Under the pieces are notes generated by a model. It was not told the origin of the DNA. It did not search any database and was given only the letters and a program-made list of their open reading frames with translations. Of a stretch of DNA of 17,903 bases, positions 7,105 through 14,845 are shown one piece after another. Each line of letters begins with the position of its first letter. Positions within the stretch are counted from its first letter, which is position 1. Source of the stretch: Clostridia bacterium. GTDB lineage: Bacteria > Bacillota_A > Clostridia > Christensenellales > CAG-138. The position numbers and the translations under genes were made by a program. The stretch is from contig JAFPXU010000021.1 in assembly GCA_017394605.1 (NCBI GenBank), forward strand, positions 1 through 17,903. Direction: 5' to 3'.

Positions 7105-8280
7105 TCAGTCTTTCTGTTCGATCAGATTGAGGAAGGAAGTTCCTTCCCGCCATTTCTTGCCCGTCAAATACTCGTAGATCGTGGCGCCGATATCCGCAAA
7201 GGTGGAGCGCGTGCCGAGATCGACGCCTCTCTTCAGATGCGCGCCCGTTGCGATCAGCGGAATATATTCCCTCGAATGGTCCGTGCTGGGCGTTGTCGGA
7301 TCGCATCCGTGATCGGCGGTCACCATCAGAATATCGCCTTCCCGCATGGCGTCTGTCAGTTCCGGAAGCCTGTTATCAAATGCCTCCAGCGCCAGCGCGT
7401 ATCCTTCCACATCGTTGCGGTGTCCGTACAGCATATCCGTATCCACAAGGTTGGTGAAAATAAAATCTCCTTCGCCGTCCCTGATCAGCTGCAGCGTCGC
7501 TTCCGTTCCGTCAGCGTTGTTCGTCGTATGATTCGACTCCGTCAGACCGCGGTGGCAAAAGATGTCCTCGATCTTTCCGATCCCGATCGTTTTGAACCCC
7601 TGCTTCGTCAGTCCGTCCAGAATCGTATCCTTCATCGGCTCCACAGCGAAATCCCTTCTGAAGGGCGTTCTCATATAGGATCCGTCGGAACCGATAAACG
7701 GTCTCGCGATCACGCGACCGACCAGATCGTCCCCGACCAGCATTTCTCTCGCGGTCTCGCACATCCAGTAGAGTTGCCCCAGCGGAATGACGTCCTGATG
7801 CGCAGCGATCTGAAATACGCTGTCCGCGGAAGTATAAACGATCGGAAAGCCGGTCCGGACATGCTCGTCGCCGAGTTCCTGAATGATCTTCGTACCGCTT
7901 GCAACACAGTTGCCGAGCGTCCCGCGTCCGATCTTCTTTTCAAACGCGTCCATGATCCGTTTCGGAAATCCGTCCGGATATGTCCTGAAAGGGACGTCCA
8001 TGGCAAGACCAGCCATCTCCCAGTGTCCGCTCGTCGTGTCCTTGGCCTTGGTCTTTTCGGCAAGGCGTCCGTAGATGCCCTCCGGTGAGCTCGCGGTCGG
8101 AAGGCCGCTGCCCTCAATGTTGCCGAGTCCGAGTCGGTACATGTTCGGAAGGTTCAGCCTGCCTCTGACCTTGTAGATATTTCCGAACGTATTGGATCCT
8201 TCATCCCCGAATTCCGCAGCGTCCGGCAGTTCTCCGATTCCGGCGCTGTCAAGTACGATCAGAATGACACGTTTCTTCAT
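7105..8280 (-). CDS. deoB: Phosphopentomutase
   Basis: A 391-residue enzyme that interconverts ribose 1-phosphate and ribose 5-phosphate (and the deoxy forms), linking nucleoside salvage to central carbon metabolism. It belongs to the alkaline-phosphatase superfamily with two Mn ions. Visible ligand segments are [13 protein letters not shown] (D11), the KDTTSGHWE loop that carries the activating threonine, the [13 protein letters not shown] segment (Asp and His), TADHGCDP (Asp-His) and [11 protein letters not shown] (His). Length is normal for the family. The ATG overlaps the recN stop as ATGA, with GGAAG about 8 nt upstream, showing coupling to recN. No nucleoside phosphorylase or deoxyribose aldolase gene is next to it in the window. 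Confidence 0.97.
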   Translation of the reverse strand: MKKRVILIVLDSAGIGELPDAAEFGDEGSNTFGNIYKVRGRLNLPNMYRLGLGNIEGSGLPTASSPEGIYGRLAEKTKAKDTTSGHWEMAGLAMDVPFRTYPDGFPKRIMDAFEKKIGRGTLGNCVASGTKIIQELGDEHVRTGFPIVYTSADSVFQIAAHQDVIPLGQLYWMCETAREMLVGDDLVGRVIARPFIGSDGSYMRTPFRRDFAVEPMKDTILDGLTKQGFKTIGIGKIEDIFCHRGLTESNHTTNNADGTEATLQLIRDGEGDFIFTNLVDTDMLYGHRNDVEGYALALEAFDNRLPELTDAMREGDILMVTADHGCDPTTPSTDHSREYIPLIATGAHLKRGVDLGTRSTFADIGATIYEYLTGKKWREGTSFLNLIEQKD

Positions 8281-9974
8281 GCTTTATACTTCCTTTCAGA
8301 ATTCTTGGCGGACCGAATCAGGTTCTCCGCGTGCTGCAGGGCGGCGGGATCATCGGAACTTCCGCTCATAATCCGCGCGATTTCCCGTGCGCGCTGAGAG
8401 TCATCCAGCCGTACGGCGACGGAAACCGTCCTGTCTCCGTCTGTTTTCTTTTCCACATAATAATTGGTATGCGCATAGGCCGCGATCTGCGCAAGATGGG
8501 TCACGCAGAGGACCTGCCGCTGTTCCGCGATCTCGCGCATCTTCCGGGCGAGCGCGGTGCTGATGTCACCGCTGACGCCGGTATCGATCTCGTCGAAGAC
8601 CATCGTCGGGATCCCGTCCGATCCTGCGGTCGCCGTCTTGAACGCAAGCATGATTCTGGAGATCTCGCCTCCGGAAGCGATATGGGCAAGCGGTTTGACC
8701 GGTTCCCCTCTGTTGGCGGAGAACATGAATTCCACGGAGTCGTATCCTTTCGCGGAAGGCGCGTCCCCCGGCAGGCGGCTGATTCGCGCCTCAAACGCGG
8801 CGTGCGGCATGCCGAGATCCGCCATCTGCGCAACCAGTTCCTTTTTCAGAAGATCTGCGGCTTCGCTGCGGACTTCGGACAGCTGCCCCGCCTTCTCCGC
8901 ATAGGCAGAAAGCGCTTTTTTGCAGTCCTCTTCCAGCTGTTCCTTCCGCTCTTCCACCGTCATCAGGCGGTCGTATTCCGTCCGGATGCCGTCCAGATAC
9001 TGAAGGATCTCCGCGATGGAAGATCCATATTTCCTTTTCAGGCGGGAGATCTGCTCGAGCCGCCATTCGATGCTGTCCAGTTCGGAGGGATCGTAGGAGA
9101 AGCCTTCGCTCCATCCGCGGACCGTATAGGAAGCGTCTTCCAAAGCGTAATAGCTCTCCGCGATCCGGTCCGCCATTTCCGCGTATTCGGGGCTGATATC
9201 CGCGATACCCGCCATATACTGCTTCACCGCGCTGAGCTTTGACAGAACGCCTTCCTCGGCGCCGAGCGCTTCCGCGCTGCAGCCGAGTGCCTCCATAATG
9301 GACTGGGCATTCACGAGCTTGTTCCGTTCCCGGATCAGTTCATCCTCTTCCCCGTCCTTCAGATTTGCTTTTTCGATCTCGCTGATCTGATAAGCGTACA
9401 GATCGCATTTCTGCGCCCGTTCCCGCTCGTTCATGCCCGCTTCGTCAAAAGCGCGTTTCGCCGCCGTATACGCACGGTAGCACGCGGCCGTCTCCGACAG
9501 GAGCACGGCTGTGCGGTCCTTCGCGAACGCGTCGAGAAGGCTTAAATGCATTTTGACATTGAGAAGCGACTGATGGGCGTGCTGACCGTGGATATCCACA
9601 AGCATATCGCCAATCTGTTTGAGAACGGAAGCCGTAACCGGTATCCCGTTGACACGGCAGGTGTTTTTCCCGGCGGCGGTGAGTTCGCGGAACAGGATCA
9701 GCTGTCCGTCCTCCGCCTCCATTTCCAGCTCTTTCAGAACCTCGTTCACGGGCTCCGTCCCGGAGATTTCGAACTCCGCTTCCACGGAAGCTCTTTCCTC
9801 CCCGTACTGGATCATATCGCGGCTGGCGCGTTCCCCGAGTACAAAATTGAAGGATTCGATGATGATTGATTTTCCGGCGCCGGTCTCTCCCGTAAGGACG
9901 GAAAAGCCGTCGTCAAATTCGATCGACTGCTCCTCGATCAGTGCTACGTTCCGGATATGGATTCTGCGAAGCAT
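8277..9974 (-). CDS. recN: DNA repair protein RecN
   Basis: A 565-residue SMC-like ATPase that acts early at DNA double-strand breaks in recombinational repair. The N-terminal half-nucleotidase has [16 protein letters not shown] and Walker A GETGAGKS (29-36). A long central region (about 160-380) is coiled coil. The C-terminal half has the ABC signature [16 protein letters not shown], Walker [18 protein letters not shown] and [11 protein letters not shown]. Length and domain order are those of intact RecN. The start at ATG 9974 has GGGGAAA upstream and lies 16 nt after the argR stop. The argR-recN linkage is conserved in many Bacillota and supports an operon. Confidence 0.97.
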   Translation of the reverse strand: MLRRIHIRNVALIEEQSIEFDDGFSVLTGETGAGKSIIIESFNFVLGERASRDMIQYGEERASVEAEFEISGTEPVNEVLKELEMEAEDGQLILFRELTAAGKNTCRVNGIPVTASVLKQIGDMLVDIHGQHAHQSLLNVKMHLSLLDAFAKDRTAVLLSETAACYRAYTAAKRAFDEAGMNERERAQKCDLYAYQISEIEKANLKDGEEDELIRERNKLVNAQSIMEALGCSAEALGAEEGVLSKLSAVKQYMAGIADISPEYAEMADRIAESYYALEDASYTVRGWSEGFSYDPSELDSIEWRLEQISRLKRKYGSSIAEILQYLDGIRTEYDRLMTVEERKEQLEEDCKKALSAYAEKAGQLSEVRSEAADLLKKELVAQMADLGMPHAAFEARISRLPGDAPSAKGYDSVEFMFSANRGEPVKPLAHIASGGEISRIMLAFKTATAGSDGIPTMVFDEIDTGVSGDISTALARKMREIAEQRQVLCVTHLAQIAAYAHTNYYVEKKTDGDRTVSVAVRLDDSQRAREIARIMSGSSDDPAALQHAENLIRSAKNSERKYKA

Positions 9975-9990
9975 GTACGTGTTTCCCCTT

Positions 9991-10440
9991 TTACTGCATC
10001 ATGCCCTGAAACTTTTTGATCAGTTCCGGCACGGCATCCGCGTCATGCACGGCGAGAAAAATCGTGTTGTCTCCCGCGATGCAGCCGACGATCTCCTGCC
10101 ATTTCAGGGAATCGACGGTCTCGGCGGCCACGGAAGCGCTTCCGGATAAGGTTTTGATTACGATAAGATTGCCCGCGGAAGAAACAGACGTAACGCAGCG
10201 GGAAAACATCTGGATCAGGCGGTCCTGCACGTCGTTTTCGGCGTTTTCCACCGTCGCATAACGGTAGCTTCCCTCCGGCGTCAGCACTTTGATCAGGCGC
10301 ATTTCCTTGATATCTCTTGAAACGGTGGCCTGGGTGACCCGGAATCCGTTCTCGCAGAGTACGCGCGCCAGTTCTTCCTGCGTCTCTATGTTCTGCTCCT
10401 GAATGAGCTTGATGATCATCTGCTGTCTGCTTTCTTTCAT
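9991..10440 (-). CDS. argR: Arginine repressor
   Basis: A 149-residue ArgR/AhrC-type regulator that forms arginine-bound hexamers on ARG boxes to control arginine synthesis and breakdown. The N-terminal winged helix-turn-helix reads SRQQMIIKLIQEQNIETQEELA with the recognition motif TVSRDIKEMRLIKV (S41, R42). The C-terminal oligomerisation and arginine-binding domain contains VGCIAGDNTIFLAV, matching the family's GTIAGDDTI core. A TTG seven codons upstream (10461) is possible but would overlap nadK. The ATG at 10440 is preferred because AAAGG (10453-10449) lies 8 nt before it. It follows nadK by 14 nt and precedes recN by 16 nt. Confidence 0.95.
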   Translation of the reverse strand: MKESRQQMIIKLIQEQNIETQEELARVLCENGFRVTQATVSRDIKEMRLIKVLTPEGSYRYATVENAENDVQDRLIQMFSRCVTSVSSAGNLIVIKTLSGSASVAAETVDSLKWQEIVGCIAGDNTIFLAVHDADAVPELIKKFQGMMQ

Positions 10441-10454
10441 GGCGGCAACCTTTC

Positions 10455-11237
10455 TTAGCAAAGCTTTTCCCGGATCAGCCGGGCTATGTTGGTATGATCG
10501 AAACGGATCAGTCTGAAAGTGCGGTCAGATCTCGTCACGTTGACGGTGTCTCCCCTGTGCAGGTCGGCCATCTGGGCACCGTCGATACAGATAAATCCGC
10601 TGTCGCGCATCTCAAAGGAAATGACCGATTCCGGTTTTACGACAAACGGACGGATATAGATCGAATGGGAACAGACCGGCGTGACAACGATCGCGTCCAG
10701 GTCAGCATACAGGACAGGCCCTCCCGCGGAAAGCGTATAGCCTGTGGATCCCGTCGGCGTAGCGGTCAGCATTCCGTCGCAGAAAACCGTTCCGACCCTG
10801 TCACTGTCTACCGATATGTCCATCTCGGTCAGCCCGGAAAAGGAACTCTTGGAAACCAGAACGTCATTCAGGGCATGCCGCATCGACCTGCCGTTCAGGC
10901 TGCAGTGCAGCATCATCCTTCTTTCCTCGGTATAGTCATGCCGGAGGTAGCGGTCGACCGCTTCTTCCATCCGGTCCTCTTTGACCTCCGTCAGAAAACC
11001 GACTCTGCCCAAATTGATCCCGAATACGGGAACATCATGCTCGACGGCGTACCGCGCGGCTCTGAGCAGGGAACCGTCCCCGCCTACGGTGATCAGGCAT
11101 TCGGGTATTTCTCCGCAGATTTCGGAGGCTTCTGCATATGTATTGTATAAAACTCCTTTGCTGTCCAGAATGTCCGTCAGACGTTTCTGCGCTTCCCGAG
11201 TCCTCTGTTTTCCCAGATTTGTGACGATTCCGATCAT
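10455..11237 (-). CDS. nadK: NAD kinase
   Basis: A 260-residue cytosolic enzyme that phosphorylates NAD to NADP. Family landmarks are the catalytic GGDGS (52-56), the FGINLGRVGFLTEV strand, an ALND at the usual ALNE position (a conservative Glu-to-Asp change in the NAD-binding motif), VFCDGMLTATPTGSTGYTLSAGGP and TPVCSHSIYIRP. Its length is normal for bacterial NadK. GGAG lies about 8 nt before the ATG at 11237, and a near-consensus sigma-A promoter lies just upstream. It is the first gene of a probable nadK-argR-recN-deoB-M50 unit. Confidence 0.96.
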   Translation of the reverse strand: MIGIVTNLGKQRTREAQKRLTDILDSKGVLYNTYAEASEICGEIPECLITVGGDGSLLRAARYAVEHDVPVFGINLGRVGFLTEVKEDRMEEAVDRYLRHDYTEERRMMLHCSLNGRSMRHALNDVLVSKSSFSGLTEMDISVDSDRVGTVFCDGMLTATPTGSTGYTLSAGGPVLYADLDAIVVTPVCSHSIYIRPFVVKPESVISFEMRDSGFICIDGAQMADLHRGDTVNVTRSDRTFRLIRFDHTNIARLIREKLC

Positions 11238-11273
11238 TTCCGCACTCCGACGCAGTGATTATGACACGGTATT

Positions 11274-11302
11274 ATTATACAGCCGCCCCTATGTTTATTC
11301 AA
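11274..11302 (-). promoter_or_regulatory. Strong sigma-A-like promoter for nadK-argR-recN
   Basis: On the - strand TTGAAT (11302-11297) and a perfect TATAAT (11279-11274) are separated by exactly 17 nt. The predicted start site is near 11267, giving a leader of about 30 nt before the nadK ATG. It fills the only sizeable gap between the PHP gene and nadK and marks a new transcription unit. Confidence 0.85.
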
Positions 11303-11311
11303 GGGGACGTC

Positions 11312-12181
11312 CTATTTCGTCCTGACGGATGCCTCCTCCAGAAACCGTTTGAGACCGTCCGGATACTCCTCCGGCGTGCAGAGGTTCGTGTCCCCGAGCT
11401 GGATCAGTTTGTTTTTCCCGTGGTAGTCGCTTCCCGCCGTAACCATAAGACCGTACCGGTCGGCAAAAGAAAGCATTTCTCCGATCAGCTTTCCCGTAAA
11501 TCCGGAATAAAAGGCTTCCACGCCCCGCAGTCCGAATCCGATCAGGCGTCTGAGCCGCCCGTCCATCTCTTCCCCGGTAATGATCTCGCTTCCGCTCCCG
11601 TACGATGGATGGGCAAGTACCGGAATGCCGCCGCCCTCGATAATCGCGCGGATCGCCTCTTCCGGCCGGATATACTCGTTATGAAGGTGGATTCTGTTCA
11701 GATACCCCTCCATCGCTTCCTCCTTCGTTTTCACGAACCCAAGCCGAACCATCAGGTTTCCGATATGCGGCTTTCCGGGATTGTCCAGAAGAAGCAGCGA
11801 CTTCACTTCGTCTTCCGGAAGTTCGATTCCGAACTGTTCTTTCAGCTTCCGGATCCTGCCGCGGACTTTATTCATCCTGATGCCGTGTCCCCTAGCGATC
11901 ATCTCTTTCACGGACGCGGCTTCCAGATCGTATCCGTAGCCGAGGATATGGTATTTTCCCTGCTCGTCGCGGCAGGAAAACTCCACGCCTGTCAGAAACA
12001 GCGGATCGCTTTCCTTCCGTTTCCTGCGGATCAGAAGGCTGCCCTTGACGGCGTCATGGTCCGTGAGCGAAAACAGCGTGATACCCGCTTCTCTGACGAG
12101 CACAAGCAGTTCCTCCGGGGTATCCGTTCCGTCGGATACGGTAGAATGCATATGGAGATCGATTTTTTCCGGATACACCAT
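11312..12181 (-). CDS. PHP-domain phosphoesterase (TrpH/YciV-like)
   Basis: A 289-residue polymerase-and-histidinol-phosphatase domain protein of the TrpH/YciV (RNase AM) type. Characterised members remove the 3'-phosphate from nucleoside 3',5'-bisphosphates or trim RNA 5' ends. Metal-site motifs in order: DLHMHSTVSDG (D8, H10, H12), LTDHD (D41, H42), GVEFS (E67), YHILGYG, the inserted KPHIGNLMVRLGFV segment typical of this subfamily, VLAHPSYG and TAGSDYHG. All expected ligands seem present. AAGGA lies about 6 nt before the ATG, and the gene follows the phosphatase gene by 13 nt, so the two are likely co-transcribed. It ends in TAG. The exact substrate cannot be told from the sequence. Confidence 0.9.
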   Translation of the reverse strand: MVYPEKIDLHMHSTVSDGTDTPEELLVLVREAGITLFSLTDHDAVKGSLLIRRKRKESDPLFLTGVEFSCRDEQGKYHILGYGYDLEAASVKEMIARGHGIRMNKVRGRIRKLKEQFGIELPEDEVKSLLLLDNPGKPHIGNLMVRLGFVKTKEEAMEGYLNRIHLHNEYIRPEEAIRAIIEGGGIPVLAHPSYGSGSEIITGEEMDGRLRRLIGFGLRGVEAFYSGFTGKLIGEMLSFADRYGLMVTAGSDYHGKNKLIQLGDTNLCTPEEYPDGLKRFLEEASVRTK

Positions 12182-12194
12182 GACAGTCCTTCTC

Positions 12195-13844
12195 TCAGGC
12201 TTTTTTCTTCTTCTGCCTGTTCGCTCCGGCAGGTCCTGAATACTTCATGCAGAGCATCGTCAGATCGTCGAACTGCTCCGCGTCTTTCACAAATTCGTCC
12301 ACGGCCTTGCGTACGGTTCCGAGGATCTCTTCCGGCGTTCCGTCCGGCTCCGCATTCAGCGCGCGGAGCAGCATGTCCTCACCGAACCGGTTCCCGTCAC
12401 GGTCAGCGGCCTCGGTAACGCCGTCGGTGTACAGGAACAGACTCGAACCGGGCTCCAGCGTCAGTTCGTATTCCTTGTACCGCGTTTCCTCCATGCCGCC
12501 GATGACCAGGCCGTGTGGGTCATGGACCGTCTCGTACATCCCGTCCGCATGACGGACAGCGGGATACTCATGCCCCGCGTTGGCCGCCTTCAGCTTGCCG
12601 GTGGAGATCTCAAGAATGCCGATCCAGACTGTGACGAACATTTCCTCCCGGTTGCTCTTGCAGATGACGCTGTTCGTCTGTTGCAGTATCTCAGCGGGGG
12701 ATTTCCCGCTCAGCGCGTTGTTCGAAAGAATGTTCTTCGCCGCCATCATGAACAGTGCCGCAGGGATGCCCTTTCCCGAAACGTCCGCGATCAGCATGCA
12801 GAAATGATCCTCGTCGATCAGGAAGAAATCATAGAAATCGCCTCCGACCTCCCGCGCGGGATCCATATTCGCGTAGATATCGAAATCGTTGCGCTCCGGG
12901 AAAGCAGGAAAACTGTTCGGAAGCATATCGTCCTGGATCCGCGTGGCAAGATCCAGCTCGGTGCCGATACGCTCCTTCTCCGCGGTAATGGTGGTCAGAT
13001 CGCTTACGTAGGAAACGATCTGTTCCTCCATCCGGTCGATGGATTCCGCGAGCTGCCCGACCTCGTCCCTGTTCTTGATCCTGTCTTTCAGTTTTTCCTT
13101 CGCCGTCACGTTTTCGGACGCGAACCTGCCCGCCTCCTCGGAGATCTTCTTCAGAGGAGAAAGCAGAACATGATTCAGATAGACGCTCTGTATCGCGGTC
13201 ACGATCAGCGCGAGAATGATCATGGTCAGTATGACACGCTTCACATAGGACCGCCTCGCCTTTGCCATGCCGTCCATCTGGCGCTGCACGCAGAGGATCC
13301 CCCTGACCTGTCCCTTGGAATCTTTCAGGGAAATCATCGCCGTGATATGCGGGTCCGTTTCGATATAGCCCTTGTCGCGGATCACCAGTTCCCGCTCCGA
13401 TTTCTGCTCGTACAGAAGCCGGTATTTCGTCTTATAGTCGTCATTCGTCGTTTCCCGGACGTAGCCGAAATCGTAATGCGTATAGGTGCTGTTATGGTTG
13501 ATCGTCGAAAAAATGAATGTGATATGCGCGTAGTCGGTCAGGTCGGGCCGGATGACATAGATGAACGTAGCGCCGAACGAGTTGCACAGCCGGTCCATCG
13601 AGTCCCATGCTTTCATGTACTCTTCCGTCGTTCCGCCGCTCCCCGCGTAGCTGTCCATCCGGTCCGGGTCAAGGACATAACGCGCCGTCTCCGCCGTGCG
13701 GAACGCGCCTTCCGCGTATTCCGTCAGCAGCGCGTCCGTAAACCCGCGGTAGCCGAACAGGCTGACGATGAACGTGAACACGATCAACATCAGCAGGATT
13801 CCCGTAACGCTTTTGAATACCACACTTTCGCTTGGCTTTTTCAT
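12195..13844 (-). CDS. Membrane-bound SpoIIE-type (PPM) serine phosphatase with HAMP domain
   Basis: 549 residues. TM1 lies at about 13-31, an extracellular sensor-like region at 34-203 and TM2 at 204-226. A HAMP-like segment covers about 227-283 (SPLKKISEEAGRFASENV), followed by a short coiled coil and a PPM/SpoIIE phosphatase at about 320-535. Catalytic metal motifs are present: REVGGDFYDFF (D336, D339), LIADVSGKGIPAALFM (D354), ANAGHEYP, LYTDGVTEA (D474) and FDDLTMLCM (D526, D527). Proteins of this layout usually dephosphorylate an anti-sigma-factor antagonist in a partner-switching pathway. No antagonist or anti-sigma gene is next to it here, so the target is unknown. It has its own promoter but only a weak Shine-Dalgarno. 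The tail QKKKKA is strongly basic. Confidence 0.92.
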   Translation of the reverse strand: MKKPSESVVFKSVTGILLMLIVFTFIVSLFGYRGFTDALLTEYAEGAFRTAETARYVLDPDRMDSYAGSGGTTEEYMKAWDSMDRLCNSFGATFIYVIRPDLTDYAHITFIFSTINHNSTYTHYDFGYVRETTNDDYKTKYRLLYEQKSERELVIRDKGYIETDPHITAMISLKDSKGQVRGILCVQRQMDGMAKARRSYVKRVILTMIILALIVTAIQSVYLNHVLLSPLKKISEEAGRFASENVTAKEKLKDRIKNRDEVGQLAESIDRMEEQIVSYVSDLTTITAEKERIGTELDLATRIQDDMLPNSFPAFPERNDFDIYANMDPAREVGGDFYDFFLIDEDHFCMLIADVSGKGIPAALFMMAAKNILSNNALSGKSPAEILQQTNSVICKSNREEMFVTVWIGILEISTGKLKAANAGHEYPAVRHADGMYETVHDPHGLVIGGMEETRYKEYELTLEPGSSLFLYTDGVTEAADRDGNRFGEDMLLRALNAEPDGTPEEILGTVRKAVDEFVKDAEQFDDLTMLCMKYSGPAGANRQKKKKA

Positions 13845-13869
13845 CCCGACACCGTCCGTTTCATTTCAC

Positions 13870-13902
13870 GCCGTATATATACGGCTATGACTCATTGTAT
13901 CA
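13870..13902 (-). promoter_or_regulatory. Extended -10 promoter with adjoining 16-bp palindrome upstream of the SpoIIE-type phosphatase
   Basis: On the - strand TGATACAAT (13902-13894) forms an extended -10 element, while the -35 region (about TGGAAG) is poor. The predicted start site is near 13887. Immediately downstream, 13870-13885 is a perfect 16-bp inverted repeat, GCCGTATATATACGGC, covering roughly +2 to +17. Its position and symmetry fit a repressor operator or a 5'-end hairpin. No factor can be named. Confidence 0.55.
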
Positions 13903-13959
13903 GATTCGCATGCAGGCTTCCACGATTGATTGCGCGGCAAGCCCCAGCCCCTGCAGTCC

Positions 13960-13983
13960 AAAAAAAGGACCTCTTCAGGTCCT
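13960..13983 (-). terminator. Intrinsic terminator after tlyA
   Basis: On the - strand AGGACC (13983-13978) pairs with GGTCCT (13971-13966) around a 6-nt loop, followed by seven T residues (13966-13960). It lies 20 nt after the tlyA stop and ends the OLE-oapA-dxs-tlyA unit. Confidence 0.92.
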
Positions 13984-14002
13984 CCAATCATGATTTACAG
14001 GC

Positions 14003-14845
14003 TCATTCGGCCGGATCGTCCTTCCTGGCGCTCCGCTCCGCAAGCGTACGGTGCGCTTCTCTGACAGTCTCCGCGCAGTCTTCCTCCGTTACGGAGCATT
14101 CCGGGCTCTCTGTTCCTGCCGGTCTGACCAGATACAGAAGAAACTCAATATTGCCCTTCGGTCCCGTGATAGGGGAATAGGACAGACCGCGGACATGAAA
14201 TCCGGTCTCCAGAGAAAAGTCCAGCACCTTCCGGATGACGGAAGCGTGCACGGTCTCGTTTCTTACGACACCGTTCTTGCCGACCTCTTTCCTGCCCGCC
14301 TCGAACTGCGGCTTGATCAGCGCAGCCACCTGTCCGCCCTCTTTCAGGCACGGAAGAAGACCGGGCAGAATCTTTGAAAGCGAAATGAAGGAAACATCGA
14401 TCGATGCGAAATCGAGCGGTCCTTCAAACCAGGACGGTTCCATATATCTGGCGTTCGTCCGTTCCATCACGGTAACGCGTTCATCCGTCCTGAGTTTCCA
14501 GTCCAGCTGTCCGTACCCGACATCGATCGCGTACACATGCGAAGCGCCGTGCTGCAGCATGCAGTCCGTAAATCCACCGGTCGAAGCGCCGATATCTGCC
14601 GCTGCCGCATGCTCCAGTGTGATGGGGAATGTGCGGACGGCCTTCTCAAGCTTGAGTCCCCCGCGGCTCACAAACGGCACGGTATCCTCGCGGATCAGAA
14701 GTTCCGCGTCTTCCGCGCACATGGCGCCGGCCTTCGTGACAGGCGTGCCGTTTACGCTGACGACGCCTTCCATGATCAGCGCGCGCGCCTTCTCGCGGCT
14801 CTTGACCAGCCCTTTTTCAAACAGGAGCAAATCCAGTCTCTTCAA
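14003..14845 (-). CDS. tlyA: TlyA-family rRNA (cytidine-2'-O)-methyltransferase
   Basis: 280 residues: an N-terminal S4 RNA-binding domain (about 1-60, RLDLLLFEKGLVKSREKARALI) fused to an FtsJ-like methyltransferase. Characterised TlyA proteins 2'-O-methylate cytidines in 16S and 23S rRNA, which affects capreomycin sensitivity; hemolysin annotations are historical. SRGGLKLEKA links the domains, and the SAM motif is ADIGASTGGFTDCML (D84). AIDVGYGQLDWKLR, DFASIDVSFISLSKILP and LIKPQFEAGR follow, giving the K-D-K type catalytic framework. The start is TTG 14845, overlapping the dxs stop as TTGA, with GGAGGTG 8 nt upstream. Longer upstream reading lies inside dxs. The dxs-tlyA order is conserved in Bacillota. 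Confidence 0.95.
   Translation of the reverse strand: MKRLDLLLFEKGLVKSREKARALIMEGVVSVNGTPVTKAGAMCAEDAELLIREDTVPFVSRGGLKLEKAVRTFPITLEHAAAADIGASTGGFTDCMLQHGASHVYAIDVGYGQLDWKLRTDERVTVMERTNARYMEPSWFEGPLDFASIDVSFISLSKILPGLLPCLKEGGQVAALIKPQFEAGRKEVGKNGVVRNETVHASVIRKVLDFSLETGFHVRGLSYSPITGPKGNIEFLLYLVRPAGTESPECSVTEEDCAETVREAHRTLAERSARKDDPAE

Noticed and set aside
11291..11305. Possible ARG box (TTGAATAAACAT) overlapping the nadK promoter -35
   Set aside because: Only one half resembles the ARG-box pattern and the second half-site is missing; the match comes mainly from the -35 hexamer.
12513..14180. Long + strand open frame (over 500 codons) opposite the SpoIIE-type phosphatase
   Set aside because: It mirrors a well-supported gene with clear catalytic motifs, crosses the promoter and terminator of the real genes, and its translation is low-complexity Arg/His/Pro-rich with no recognisable domain.
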